Below, piece by piece: positions 21,771-28,237 of a DNA stretch of 28,237 nt. The position numbers were made by a program, and so were the translations under genes. The stretch spans positions 1 through 28,237 of the forward strand of contig CAYVQZ010000061.1 of the NCBI GenBank assembly GCA_964453435.1, read 5' to 3'. Below the pieces are notes generated by a model. That model worked only from the letters and a program-made list of their open reading frames with translations. It did not search any database and had not been told where the DNA came from. The DNA comes from CAYVQZ01 sp964453435. Its GTDB lineage: Bacteria > Abyssobacteria > SURF-5. Within the stretch, counting starts at the first letter, position 1. Every line of letters begins with the position of its first letter.

Positions 21771-21968
21771 TTCCGCAAACGATGGATTTATGTGCCGAAG
21801 GTCATGCTCCGCGTGATTCCGTGTTCCCGGAATTGGCGCAAACTCGAAGTATCGGACACACTCACCGTCCTCGAAACGAAGGCAGACTGCAACGCTGTCC
21901 GAAGCGACAGAGGCAAAACAGGCTCGTCTGCCATACAACGAAGAAGGCTGCGAACAATTGCTGTAGAT

Positions 21969-22625
21969 ATGCGTCGGCAAAAAGACACGACAGAACAAGT
22001 CGCAAACGAGCGGGATATTCAAATAGTTCCCATTGAGCGCGCTCATGTCAAGCGGGCGGCGGATGTCATCGCGTCGGCGTTTCTTCACGAACCCGGCGCG
22101 GTGTCGGTCATTCGGAAGAGCCCCGAAAAACGGCTGCGAATCCTGAGGCGGCATTTTCTTGCACAAGTCACCCTCAACCTCCAGAAAGGAGTGTCCTCGT
22201 GCGCGCTGTATGGTAATGAGATTGTCGGATTGATGATTCTCTCGGCGCCGCGGGACGAGACAGTGACAACGGCGGGATTAATTACATTTCTCGGGAAGGC
22301 GCTGCTTCACGCAAGCCTTGCCGTCATCTGGCGGGGGTTGAGAAGTTCGCTCCAGGACGAGCGTCACCGTCCGAAGGAGCCGAACTACTACCTCGATACG
22401 CTCGCCGTCACGCCCGAATTTCAACGCCTCGGCATTGGGACGCGCTTGCTCGAACATCTGACCGAAAAGGCTGACTGCGAAAAGGTTCTCACGTACCTCA
22501 GCACAACGGACCAAAGAACGGTCCCTTTCTACGAGAAGCACGGCTTCCGTACAATATCGGTAACCGTTGCGAACGGAACTCCGAATTTTCATATGGTGCG
22601 CGAGCCGGTCCGGTCATCTTGTTAA
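21969..22625 (+). CDS. GNAT-family N-acetyltransferase
   Basis: About 218 residues from the ATG at 21969. The acetyl-CoA-binding motif A reads LAVTPEFQRLGIGTRLLEHL (Q-x-x-G-x-G), followed by the late-GNAT segment TVPFYEKHGFRTI. The N-terminal half, VKRAADVIASAFLHEPGA onward, resembles the large-GNAT subgroup seen near transport or detoxification genes. The substrate is unknown. No good ribosome-binding site precedes the ATG, and the frame is open upstream to a GTG at 21792. The added 59 residues look non-coding, so the later start was chosen with moderate confidence. It stands between the TetR regulator and the first SDR gene on the same strand. Confidence 0.75.
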   Translation: MRRQKDTTEQVANERDIQIVPIERAHVKRAADVIASAFLHEPGAVSVIRKSPEKRLRILRRHFLAQVTLNLQKGVSSCALYGNEIVGLMILSAPRDETVTTAGLITFLGKALLHASLAVIWRGLRSSLQDERHRPKEPNYYLDTLAVTPEFQRLGIGTRLLEHLTEKADCEKVLTYLSTTDQRTVPFYEKHGFRTISVTVANGTPNFHMVREPVRSSC

Positions 22626-22682
22626 GATCCGTTCAAGCAGAGGTTTGGAACACGAAACTCAAATCGGTGGAGGAAACTGAAC

Positions 22683-23453
22683 ATGTTCTCGCTTCAAGAC
22701 AAAGTTGCTGTCGTTACCGGCGGCGCGTCGGGAATCGGCCGTGCCACGGTGAAACGGTTCGCGTCGGCCGGCGCAAAGGTTGTGATCGCCGACATCAATG
22801 ATGCGTCCGCTTTGGCGAAAGAAGTTAATGGTCTGTTCATCAACACCGATGTCCGCGTGGAGGACCACGTCAAGGCGCTCATGGACCGAACCGCCGAGGC
22901 CTATGGCCGAATCGACATAGTAATCAACAACGCGGGTGGCGGCGAGAGCAGCGGTCCCAATTTCATTCCGTACTTGCCGGCAAAGGATTTTGAAGAGAGC
23001 TTTAAACTGAACCTCATGGGCGTCGTCTTCGGAATCAAACACTCGGTCGACTACATGACAAACGGCGGCTCCATCGTGAACACCTCGTCGATTGCAGGCT
23101 ACCAGGGCGCCCCCACCTACGCTCCCTACGTGGCGTCGAAGTCGGCTGTCATCGGAGTGACGCGCACCGCGGCGCTCGAACTTGCCGCCCGCAACATACG
23201 GGTGAACTGCGTGTGCCCGGGCACGGTGGACACGCCGATGGCGTACGGCAATGACGTGCAGGCGGAGCTGAAGCTTTCCACGCTGATGATGCCGCTCGGG
23301 CGGCTCTGCAAGCCCGAAGAGGTTGCTGCGCTGTTCCATTTTCTTTGCGCCGACGATTGCCCGTTCATAACGGGCCAGGCAATCTGCATCGACGGCGGAA
23401 TGACCGCCGGCATCAGCATGGGCCTGATCATGCCGTTGATGGAAATTTTGTGA
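22683..23453 (+). CDS. Short-chain dehydrogenase/reductase (SDR) 1
   Basis: 256 residues, classical SDR size. The NAD(P)-binding motif TGGASGIG is at residues 13-20. ADINDA, with Asp at the end of beta-2, suggests NAD preference. NNAGG follows, then Ser in NTSSIAG and the catalytic YVASK. PG/TVDTPM and the C-terminal ITGQAICIDGGMTAG complete the fold. It oxidises an alcohol or reduces a ketone with NAD(H); substrate unknown. GGTGGAGG is 9 nt before the ATG. It lies first of four metabolic genes on the plus strand (SDR, ThDP enzyme, FAD oxidase, SDR), each separated by 70-160 bp. Confidence 0.9.
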   Translation: MFSLQDKVAVVTGGASGIGRATVKRFASAGAKVVIADINDASALAKEVNGLFINTDVRVEDHVKALMDRTAEAYGRIDIVINNAGGGESSGPNFIPYLPAKDFEESFKLNLMGVVFGIKHSVDYMTNGGSIVNTSSIAGYQGAPTYAPYVASKSAVIGVTRTAALELAARNIRVNCVCPGTVDTPMAYGNDVQAELKLSTLMMPLGRLCKPEEVAALFHFLCADDCPFITGQAICIDGGMTAGISMGLIMPLMEIL

Positions 23454-23539
23454 GCGATTCGAGGCGTATCAAAAACCCGCAGAGGTTTACCGAAACGTAT
23501 TGTCAATGATTTTTGGCAGAACCATGGGAGATGATTGCA

Positions 23540-25264
23540 ATGGCAGAAATTACGGGTGGCGAACTCATCCTGAAATGTCTGGTTCAGGAAAACGTGAAAC
23601 ACATCTTCGCTGTCCCTGATGCGGGTTACAACCCGCTGATGGGCAAACTCAGAGATTACGGGGTCCGGATGATTCCGCCGCGTCACGAGGCTGCTGCGGC
23701 CCACATGGCGGACGGTATGGCGAGGGTAACCGGCCGGCCTGCCGTGTGCATGGCGGGCGCCGGGCCGGGCACTGCAAACCTCCTTTCCGGAATCATCACG
23801 GCATACGCCGAGGGAAGCCCGGTGGTGGCAATAACGGCTCAGAGGCGGAAAGCGGTAATCTATCCCGACAAAGGCGGCTCGTTCCAGTACTGCAACCAGG
23901 TCGACCTGTTCAGGCCGGCCACCAAGTGGAACGCCGTCGTGAACGATTGGGACCGCATCCCCGAGCTCGTGCAGAAGGCATTCAGGATAGCGACCTCCGG
24001 CAAGCCCGGCCCGGTTCAGCTCGATATCCCGGACGAACTTTTTTATGCGGTGGGAGACGAAGGTTCCGTCAGGGTCGTGCCGCCCGAACGATACCGGGTC
24101 ACCTACCGGCTTGCCGGAAATCCGGAACTCATCGAGGAAGCCGCCCGGATGCTGGCAGGCGCAAAGTATCCCATGGTTCACATCGGCGGCGGGGTCAAGC
24201 ACTCGAAGGCCGCCGACGTCGTCTGTGAACTCGCCGAATTCCTCGGCGCCGTCGTATCCACCTCCGCCGGCGCGCGCGGCATCATGGCGGAAGACCACCC
24301 GCAATGTTTTCATTGCCTGAGTCCGGCCGTTCAGGACGCTCGGAAGCATGCCGATGTCGTGCTCGTCATCGGAACGCAAATGAGCGAAACCGAGTTCCGC
24401 GGCCAATATCCGGACTGGGGAAAACCGGAAGAACAGAAGGTTATCCAGGTTGATATCGACCCCACAATGATTGCCTTGAACCGCGAGGTGGATGTCGCAA
24501 TTCTCGGAGACGCCCGAAGGGTCGTCGAAGAAATATTCAAAAGGGTCAGGGAACTGACCGAAAAGCGTAAGCCTGCGGCGCCGATTGAATCACTCAGGGC
24601 AATGAATGAAGCCTGGACGCACGAATTGCTCCAGACCGCGAGCGACTCCGTCGACAGTCCCGTTCATCCCGGAAGCATGGCCCGCATTGTTCGCGAATTC
24701 TTTCCCCGCGACTCGATTATGGTGCTCGACGGCGGCAATAATGGCCTCTACACGGCGCACTACCACCACATTTTCGGACCCGACCGCATGCTCTGGACCT
24801 CGAAGTTCGGGCACCTCGGAACCGGTATCCCTTACGCCATCGGCGCGAAAGTCGCCAACCCCGACAAGCTCGTGTACGTCGTCACCGGCGACAGCGCCAG
24901 CGGGTTCAACCTGATGGAGCTCGAGACCGCCAAGCGCGAGAAGGTTCCCATCGTTGTGGTCATCAATTGTGACTACCAGTGGGGAATGGAGGTGCCGGGC
25001 CAGATGATGGAGTTCGGCGGCCCGGAATTCCTGGTCGGCATCGCGCATTATCCCATAAGGTATGATAAGATTGCCCAAGCGATGGACTGTCACGGCGAAT
25101 ACGTCGATAACGTCAAGGACCTCGAGCCCGCGCTCCGGCGTTCGCTCGATTCGGGCGAACCCGCCGTCGTCCACGTGGTCACAAACAAGGAAGCCAATAG
25201 CTGGCCGCCGGGGTTCATGACGTTCGCCCGCATATACACGGGCGAGCAACCGCCGGAAGAATAG
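23540..25264 (+). CDS. ThDP-dependent enzyme, acetolactate synthase / oxalyl-CoA decarboxylase-like
   Basis: 574 residues with the three-domain layout of the ALS/POX/OXC superfamily. The pyrimidine-binding domain has the catalytic Glu in PPRHEAAAAHMADG and GAGPGTANLLSGI. The central domain starts at about 185, with VHIGGGVKHSKAADV. The PP domain has SKFGHLGTGIPYAIGA and the ThDP/Mg motif GDSASGFNLMELETA ending INCDYQWGM. GDSA-GF rather than GDG resembles oxalyl-CoA decarboxylase and 2-hydroxyacyl-CoA lyase. The usual NN pair at the motif end appears as CD, so Asp would replace the Mg-binding Asn. A decarboxylase or lyase acting on a 2-oxo or 2-hydroxyacyl substrate is likely; the exact reaction is unknown. 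The ATG at 23540 is preceded by GGGAG; a TTG and an ATG shortly upstream are less likely. Confidence 0.85.
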   Translation: MAEITGGELILKCLVQENVKHIFAVPDAGYNPLMGKLRDYGVRMIPPRHEAAAAHMADGMARVTGRPAVCMAGAGPGTANLLSGIITAYAEGSPVVAITAQRRKAVIYPDKGGSFQYCNQVDLFRPATKWNAVVNDWDRIPELVQKAFRIATSGKPGPVQLDIPDELFYAVGDEGSVRVVPPERYRVTYRLAGNPELIEEAARMLAGAKYPMVHIGGGVKHSKAADVVCELAEFLGAVVSTSAGARGIMAEDHPQCFHCLSPAVQDARKHADVVLVIGTQMSETEFRGQYPDWGKPEEQKVIQVDIDPTMIALNREVDVAILGDARRVVEEIFKRVRELTEKRKPAAPIESLRAMNEAWTHELLQTASDSVDSPVHPGSMARIVREFFPRDSIMVLDGGNNGLYTAHYHHIFGPDRMLWTSKFGHLGTGIPYAIGAKVANPDKLVYVVTGDSASGFNLMELETAKREKVPIVVVINCDYQWGMEVPGQMMEFGGPEFLVGIAHYPIRYDKIAQAMDCHGEYVDNVKDLEPALRRSLDSGEPAVVHVVTNKEANSWPPGFMTFARIYTGEQPPEE

Positions 25265-25426
25265 CGGTCCAGTGAGTACGTCTTCCGGCTTCGGAGAACC
25301 GTTGTTTAACGTTGCGGCTCTGTCTTTCTCCGGAGGCTTCACAAAAAGCTTCTTCGAGACGCGAGACTTCTCCCGCTAAACCTGTCTTGAAAGACTCGGA
25401 AAACTCAGGATAGCTTTTCAAAAACA

Positions 25427-26743
25427 ATGCGCTGCAACTGCCTTTGGATCGAGACAACCGACGTTGCGCACACTTCTCCCGTCGGACCGTTGCGGAAGAA
25501 CCTCACGGCCGATGTCGCCATAATCGGCGGGGGATACACCGGACTGGCGACCGCCTTGTATCTCTCGGAACTTCTTCCCGAAAGGAAAATTGTTCTGCTC
25601 GAGGCGGCGCGGATCGGATGCGGAGCCTCGGGTCGCAATGACGGACTCGTTCTCCCCTTCACAAACGGCTCTGAAGCCATCATCGACCGCCTCATCGAAG
25701 ACGGCGCGGTCGAAGAGGGTCGTGAAATTTTCCGGAAGACCTCTGCGGGAATCGACCTGATTCAAAGACTCGTGGAGAAGCATGGCATCGATTGCGACTG
25801 GGAATCGGCAACCTGCCTCATAGGCGCGCGCACGCAGTCACAGGTCGCCCGTCTCGAAAAATTATATCGGCGATGCCGCGCTATCGGGCTGGAGTCGCAA
25901 TGGCTTACCTCGATGGAACAGCAGCGGCTGGTCAATGTCGACGGATATGCGGCGGCATGCACGATTCCCGTCGGCGGTATGGTCAATCCGGCAAAGCTGG
26001 CGCGCGGCTTATTGCCGGTCATCCGGGCCCGCGGCGTGGACGTTTACGAGGGAAGTCCCGTCGTTGAATTTGTCAAGGATAGGAAGCTCACCATACGAAC
26101 ACCCGGCGGTTCGCTCTCGGCCGATGCCGCCGTTCTCGCAACGAACGCATACACCTCGAAACTCGGGTTCTTTCGAAACCGAATTATTCCCGTGCATTCG
26201 TTCAACATCGCAACCGAACCGCTGTCGGAAAAACAAGTGAATGATTTGAACTGGCGTGCTCGCTCGCCGATGTATGACGTCCGAAACTTTTTCGAGCTGT
26301 TCCGGCTGACCGCGGATAACCGCATTGCCTTCAGCGGGGGCGACGCCTATTACTATTATCGCGACGGCATATGCAACGACGAAGACCATCGCGATTATGA
26401 ACGGCTTCGCCGTTGTTTCGCCCGCGCGTTTCCCATGCTGGAAGGTATCGAAATCACGCACCGCTGGGTCGGCCTCGTCGGATTGACGCTCGACCGTATT
26501 CCCGCCGTTGGCGTCGCCGGCCCGTCCGACAACATATACTATGCGCTCGGCTATTCGGGCCACGGTGTTCCCGTTTCGTTTCTCGCCGGCAAGCTGATTT
26601 CCGAATGGTGCGCGGGGCAGACGCCGGACCCTTCCTTCGGGTTCTTTGTGAATCGCAAGGTTCCCGTTGCCCCGCCGGAACCCTTGAAATCAGCGTCGTT
26701 CGCTCTCTACAAACGCTATCTGCGCTGGCGCGACTCGCGATGA
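25427..26743 (+). CDS. FAD-dependent amine/amino-acid oxidase (DAO family)
   Basis: 438 residues. The FAD-binding Rossmann motif is ADVAIIGGGYTGLATALYL (about residues 28-46), followed by VLLEAARIGCGASGRNDG, a segment typical of gamma-glutamylputrescine oxidoreductase-like and other DAO enzymes. The late FAD-contacting region ALGYSGHGVPVSFLAGKLI, preceded by RWVGLVGLTLDRIPAVG, is also typical. It oxidises an amine or amino acid, producing an imine or aldehyde; cytoplasmic, no signal peptide. Substrate specificity cannot be read off. Paired with the SDRs and the ThDP enzyme it could belong to a pathway for a nitrogen-containing compound, and a creatininase-type amidohydrolase nearby points the same way. 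The ATG at 25427 lacks a strong ribosome-binding site. Confidence 0.85.
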   Translation: MRCNCLWIETTDVAHTSPVGPLRKNLTADVAIIGGGYTGLATALYLSELLPERKIVLLEAARIGCGASGRNDGLVLPFTNGSEAIIDRLIEDGAVEEGREIFRKTSAGIDLIQRLVEKHGIDCDWESATCLIGARTQSQVARLEKLYRRCRAIGLESQWLTSMEQQRLVNVDGYAAACTIPVGGMVNPAKLARGLLPVIRARGVDVYEGSPVVEFVKDRKLTIRTPGGSLSADAAVLATNAYTSKLGFFRNRIIPVHSFNIATEPLSEKQVNDLNWRARSPMYDVRNFFELFRLTADNRIAFSGGDAYYYYRDGICNDEDHRDYERLRRCFARAFPMLEGIEITHRWVGLVGLTLDRIPAVGVAGPSDNIYYALGYSGHGVPVSFLAGKLISEWCAGQTPDPSFGFFVNRKVPVAPPEPLKSASFALYKRYLRWRDSR

Positions 26744-26811
26744 ATGACCTTAAAGAAAATGCCGGAAAGGCGTAATCCAAAGTTCAAGACTCATGGACAG
26801 GGAGGAAGAAG

Positions 26812-27645
26812 ATGAGTGATCTGACCGGAAAAGTTGCAATCGTGACCGGCGTCGGTCGTCCGAGGGGAATCGGGCGCGCATGTGCGCTTCGCCTCGCGAG
26901 CGAGGGCGTAAACGTGGTGATAAGCGATATCTGCAGGAGATACGAGGGCGACCTCGCATTCTACAACGTGGGCGACTGGGAGCAGTTGCAGAAGGTGGTG
27001 AGCGAGCTCGAGGCTCTCGGACGACGAGCCCTCGCCTTCAAGGTGGACGTAACCAGAAGAGACGAGATACGGGAAATGGTGAACGGAACCCTGAATGAGT
27101 TCGGCCGCATCGACATTCTCATAAACAACGCCGGCGCGGGAGTGGGCGTCGGTCCCTTCCTGACAATTGGCGAGGAGGCGTGGGACAAGACGTTTGCCGT
27201 GAACGCAAAGGGCACATACATGTGCTGCCAGGAGACGCTCCCCACGATGCTCGAGCAGAAACAGGGAAAAATCGTAAACATCGCGTCCACCGCCGGTCTG
27301 CGGGGAAGCGCCTCGTATGGCGCCTATGGCGCCTCGAAGTTCGCGGTCGTCGGGATGACGCAGATCATGGCAACCGAATTCGCTCCGTTCAACATAAACA
27401 TAAACTGTGTTTGCCCGGCGATGGTCGAGACCGACCTCGGATTCGAGGAGTACGAGTTTCTCTCGTTCGTGCGAGGATGCTCGCCGGAGGAAGCGCGACA
27501 GAGGGTAATTGACAGGATCCCGCTCGGTCGAGCCGCCGATGCGGACGACATCGCCGACGTGGTCGCGTTCCTCGTATCCGAACAGGCGCGATACATGGTC
27601 GGCCAGGCTGTCGCAGTGACCGGTGGAATGGAATTCAGCCACTGA
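26812..27645 (+). CDS. Short-chain dehydrogenase/reductase (SDR) 2
   Basis: 277 residues. The cofactor motif is extended, TGVGRPRGIG, with an arginine that could contact an NADP phosphate; SDIC ends beta-2. NNAGAG, Ser in NIASTAG and the active-site YGASK follow, then PAMVETDLG and the C-terminal VGQAVAVTGGM. An insertion (GFEEYEFLSFVRGCSPEEAR) forms the substrate-loop region. It is a distinct subfamily from SDR 1, so the two probably act on different steps. GGGAGG, about 7 nt before the ATG, gives a strong start. The 66-bp gap to the FAD oxidase suggests co-transcription. Confidence 0.9.
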   Translation: MSDLTGKVAIVTGVGRPRGIGRACALRLASEGVNVVISDICRRYEGDLAFYNVGDWEQLQKVVSELEALGRRALAFKVDVTRRDEIREMVNGTLNEFGRIDILINNAGAGVGVGPFLTIGEEAWDKTFAVNAKGTYMCCQETLPTMLEQKQGKIVNIASTAGLRGSASYGAYGASKFAVVGMTQIMATEFAPFNININCVCPAMVETDLGFEEYEFLSFVRGCSPEEARQRVIDRIPLGRAADADDIADVVAFLVSEQARYMVGQAVAVTGGMEFSH

Positions 27646-27935
27646 CAAGGCTCGACCTCGGATCGACTCAAATTATCCCGCGCGTGAGCGCCCTTGTCCC
27701 AATTTCCGGTCACATGCCGGATTCTCCCATGGATGTTTGCGGGCGATTCGAATATGATTGCCTTGCATCGAGCCGGCTGGATAACAGGCGCCGGACATCC
27801 GCTATTGTTCTCCGGGCAGCCGCGCTAGTATTTTCGAGTCGGCGAACCGAGAAATCCATGTCCCCAAATGCCAGCGGTCGATACCTGAATGCCGGAGCTG
27901 ACGCGAAAGAATCGGCAACCGTCTTCAGCAAACGG

Positions 27936-28237
27936 TCACATCGTTGTTCGCGGATAGTTCTCGATGAGCTTGTGGCCCGCCGCGATGGCAAGCGTCTCGT
28001 TTGAGCCGTCCTCGATGAGCGCCGCCCGGGCATCCCGGAACAGCTTCTCGATCAGATATTCTTTCGTCAGCCCGTTGCCGCCGAACAGTTGAACCGCCTC
28101 GTCGGCCACTTCATATGCCGCCTGGGTGCCCTGAACCTTGGCAATGACGGAATATTCCTCGGCGGGTGTGGAGGTGTTCTGGCTCATTTTCGACAGTTTG
28201 GCGTTGAAAAGAGTCTTTGAATCTTCGTAAGTCGTTG
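27936..28237 (-). CDS. Acyl-CoA dehydrogenase, C-terminal part (runs off the window)
   Basis: The last 100 codons of an acyl-CoA dehydrogenase. They read from the window edge as TTYEDSKTLFNAKLSKMSQN, continuing through AYEVADEAVQLFGGNGLTKE with the FAD-binding Q-x-x-G-G-x-G motif, then LFRDARAALIEDGSNE and a normal C terminus ending YPRTTM. The frame is open to the edge, so the N-terminal two thirds lie beyond 28237. The family removes two hydrogens from the alpha-beta bond of an acyl-CoA, passing electrons to ETF. It is convergent with SDR 2. The 290-bp gap (27646-27935) has no recognisable gene, repeat or terminator. Confidence 0.85.
   Translation of the reverse strand, partial: TTYEDSKTLFNAKLSKMSQNTSTPAEEYSVIAKVQGTQAAYEVADEAVQLFGGNGLTKEYLIEKLFRDARAALIEDGSNETLAIAAGHKLIENYPRTTM

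Noticed and set aside
21792..21968. N-terminal 59-residue extension of the GNAT protein from a GTG
   Set aside because: The segment has no acetyltransferase similarity or ribosome-binding site and looks non-coding.
27646..27935. Small gene between SDR 2 and the acyl-CoA dehydrogenase
   Set aside because: Short frames exist but none has a ribosome-binding site, domain or plausible composition.

Overview
The window looks like chromosomal DNA from an uncultured, Gram-negative, probably anaerobic bacterium. Evidence for this: type II secretion / type IV pilus style pseudopilins, lipoprotein signals, an enhancer-dependent sigma-54 regulator, a 2-hydroxyacyl-CoA dehydratase-family protein and an unusually cysteine-rich ferredoxin protein. 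Protein genes are moderately GC-rich. The intergenic DNA of the first 7.6 kb is full of short dispersed repeats. From memory, such repeats are common in poorly cultured lineages (Hydrogenedentota, Abyssubacteria, Omnitrophota, Planctomycetota and relatives); I cannot fix the taxon from the sequence alone.

Region A (1-7.6 kb, genes on the minus strand) is a secretion/pilus locus invaded by repeats. It holds a GspH/FimT-like pseudopilin (909-1766), a GspG-like major pseudopilin carrying calcium-loop insertions (2764-4203), and a GAF/AAA+/Fis sigma-54 activator (5088-6581). Between the last two is a near-consensus -24/-12 promoter (4679-4694) pointing at gspG, with activator-type sites next to it and about 200 bp upstream. 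An SGNH hydrolase lies upstream of the regulator. The GspH-like gene is bracketed by two nearly identical copies of a GxxExxY (PD-(D/E)XK-type) gene. Both copies carry the same frameshift, and both are bounded by inverted arrays of a 9-bp AATTCGTGT unit. This cassette is the most interesting structure in the window.

Region B (7.6-12.5 kb, minus strand) holds a TPR lipoprotein with a possible PilP/GspC-like tail, translationally coupled to a 2-hydroxyacyl-CoA dehydratase-family gene. It continues with a thiolase, a DUF2238 membrane protein and a TerB-like protein.

Region C (12.5-17.8 kb, plus strand) is a tight three-gene operon: a YfhO-like giant membrane protein, a SAM methyltransferase and a GT39-like glycosyltransferase. 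They are joined by ATGA stop/start overlaps behind a textbook sigma-70 promoter, and probably act in cell-envelope glycosylation.

Region D (17.9-28.2 kb) starts with a DUF4236-TPR protein on the minus strand. A catabolic-looking set follows: creatininase-family hydrolase, double-[4Fe-4S] ferredoxin protein, TetR regulator, GNAT acetyltransferase, SDR, ThDP-dependent decarboxylase/lyase, FAD amine-oxidase-like enzyme, second SDR, and the C-terminal end of an acyl-CoA dehydrogenase at the right edge. The plus-strand run from TetR to the second SDR may be one substrate-induced pathway; the substrate cannot be read from the sequence. I saw no tRNA, rRNA, CRISPR array or intact transposase gene.
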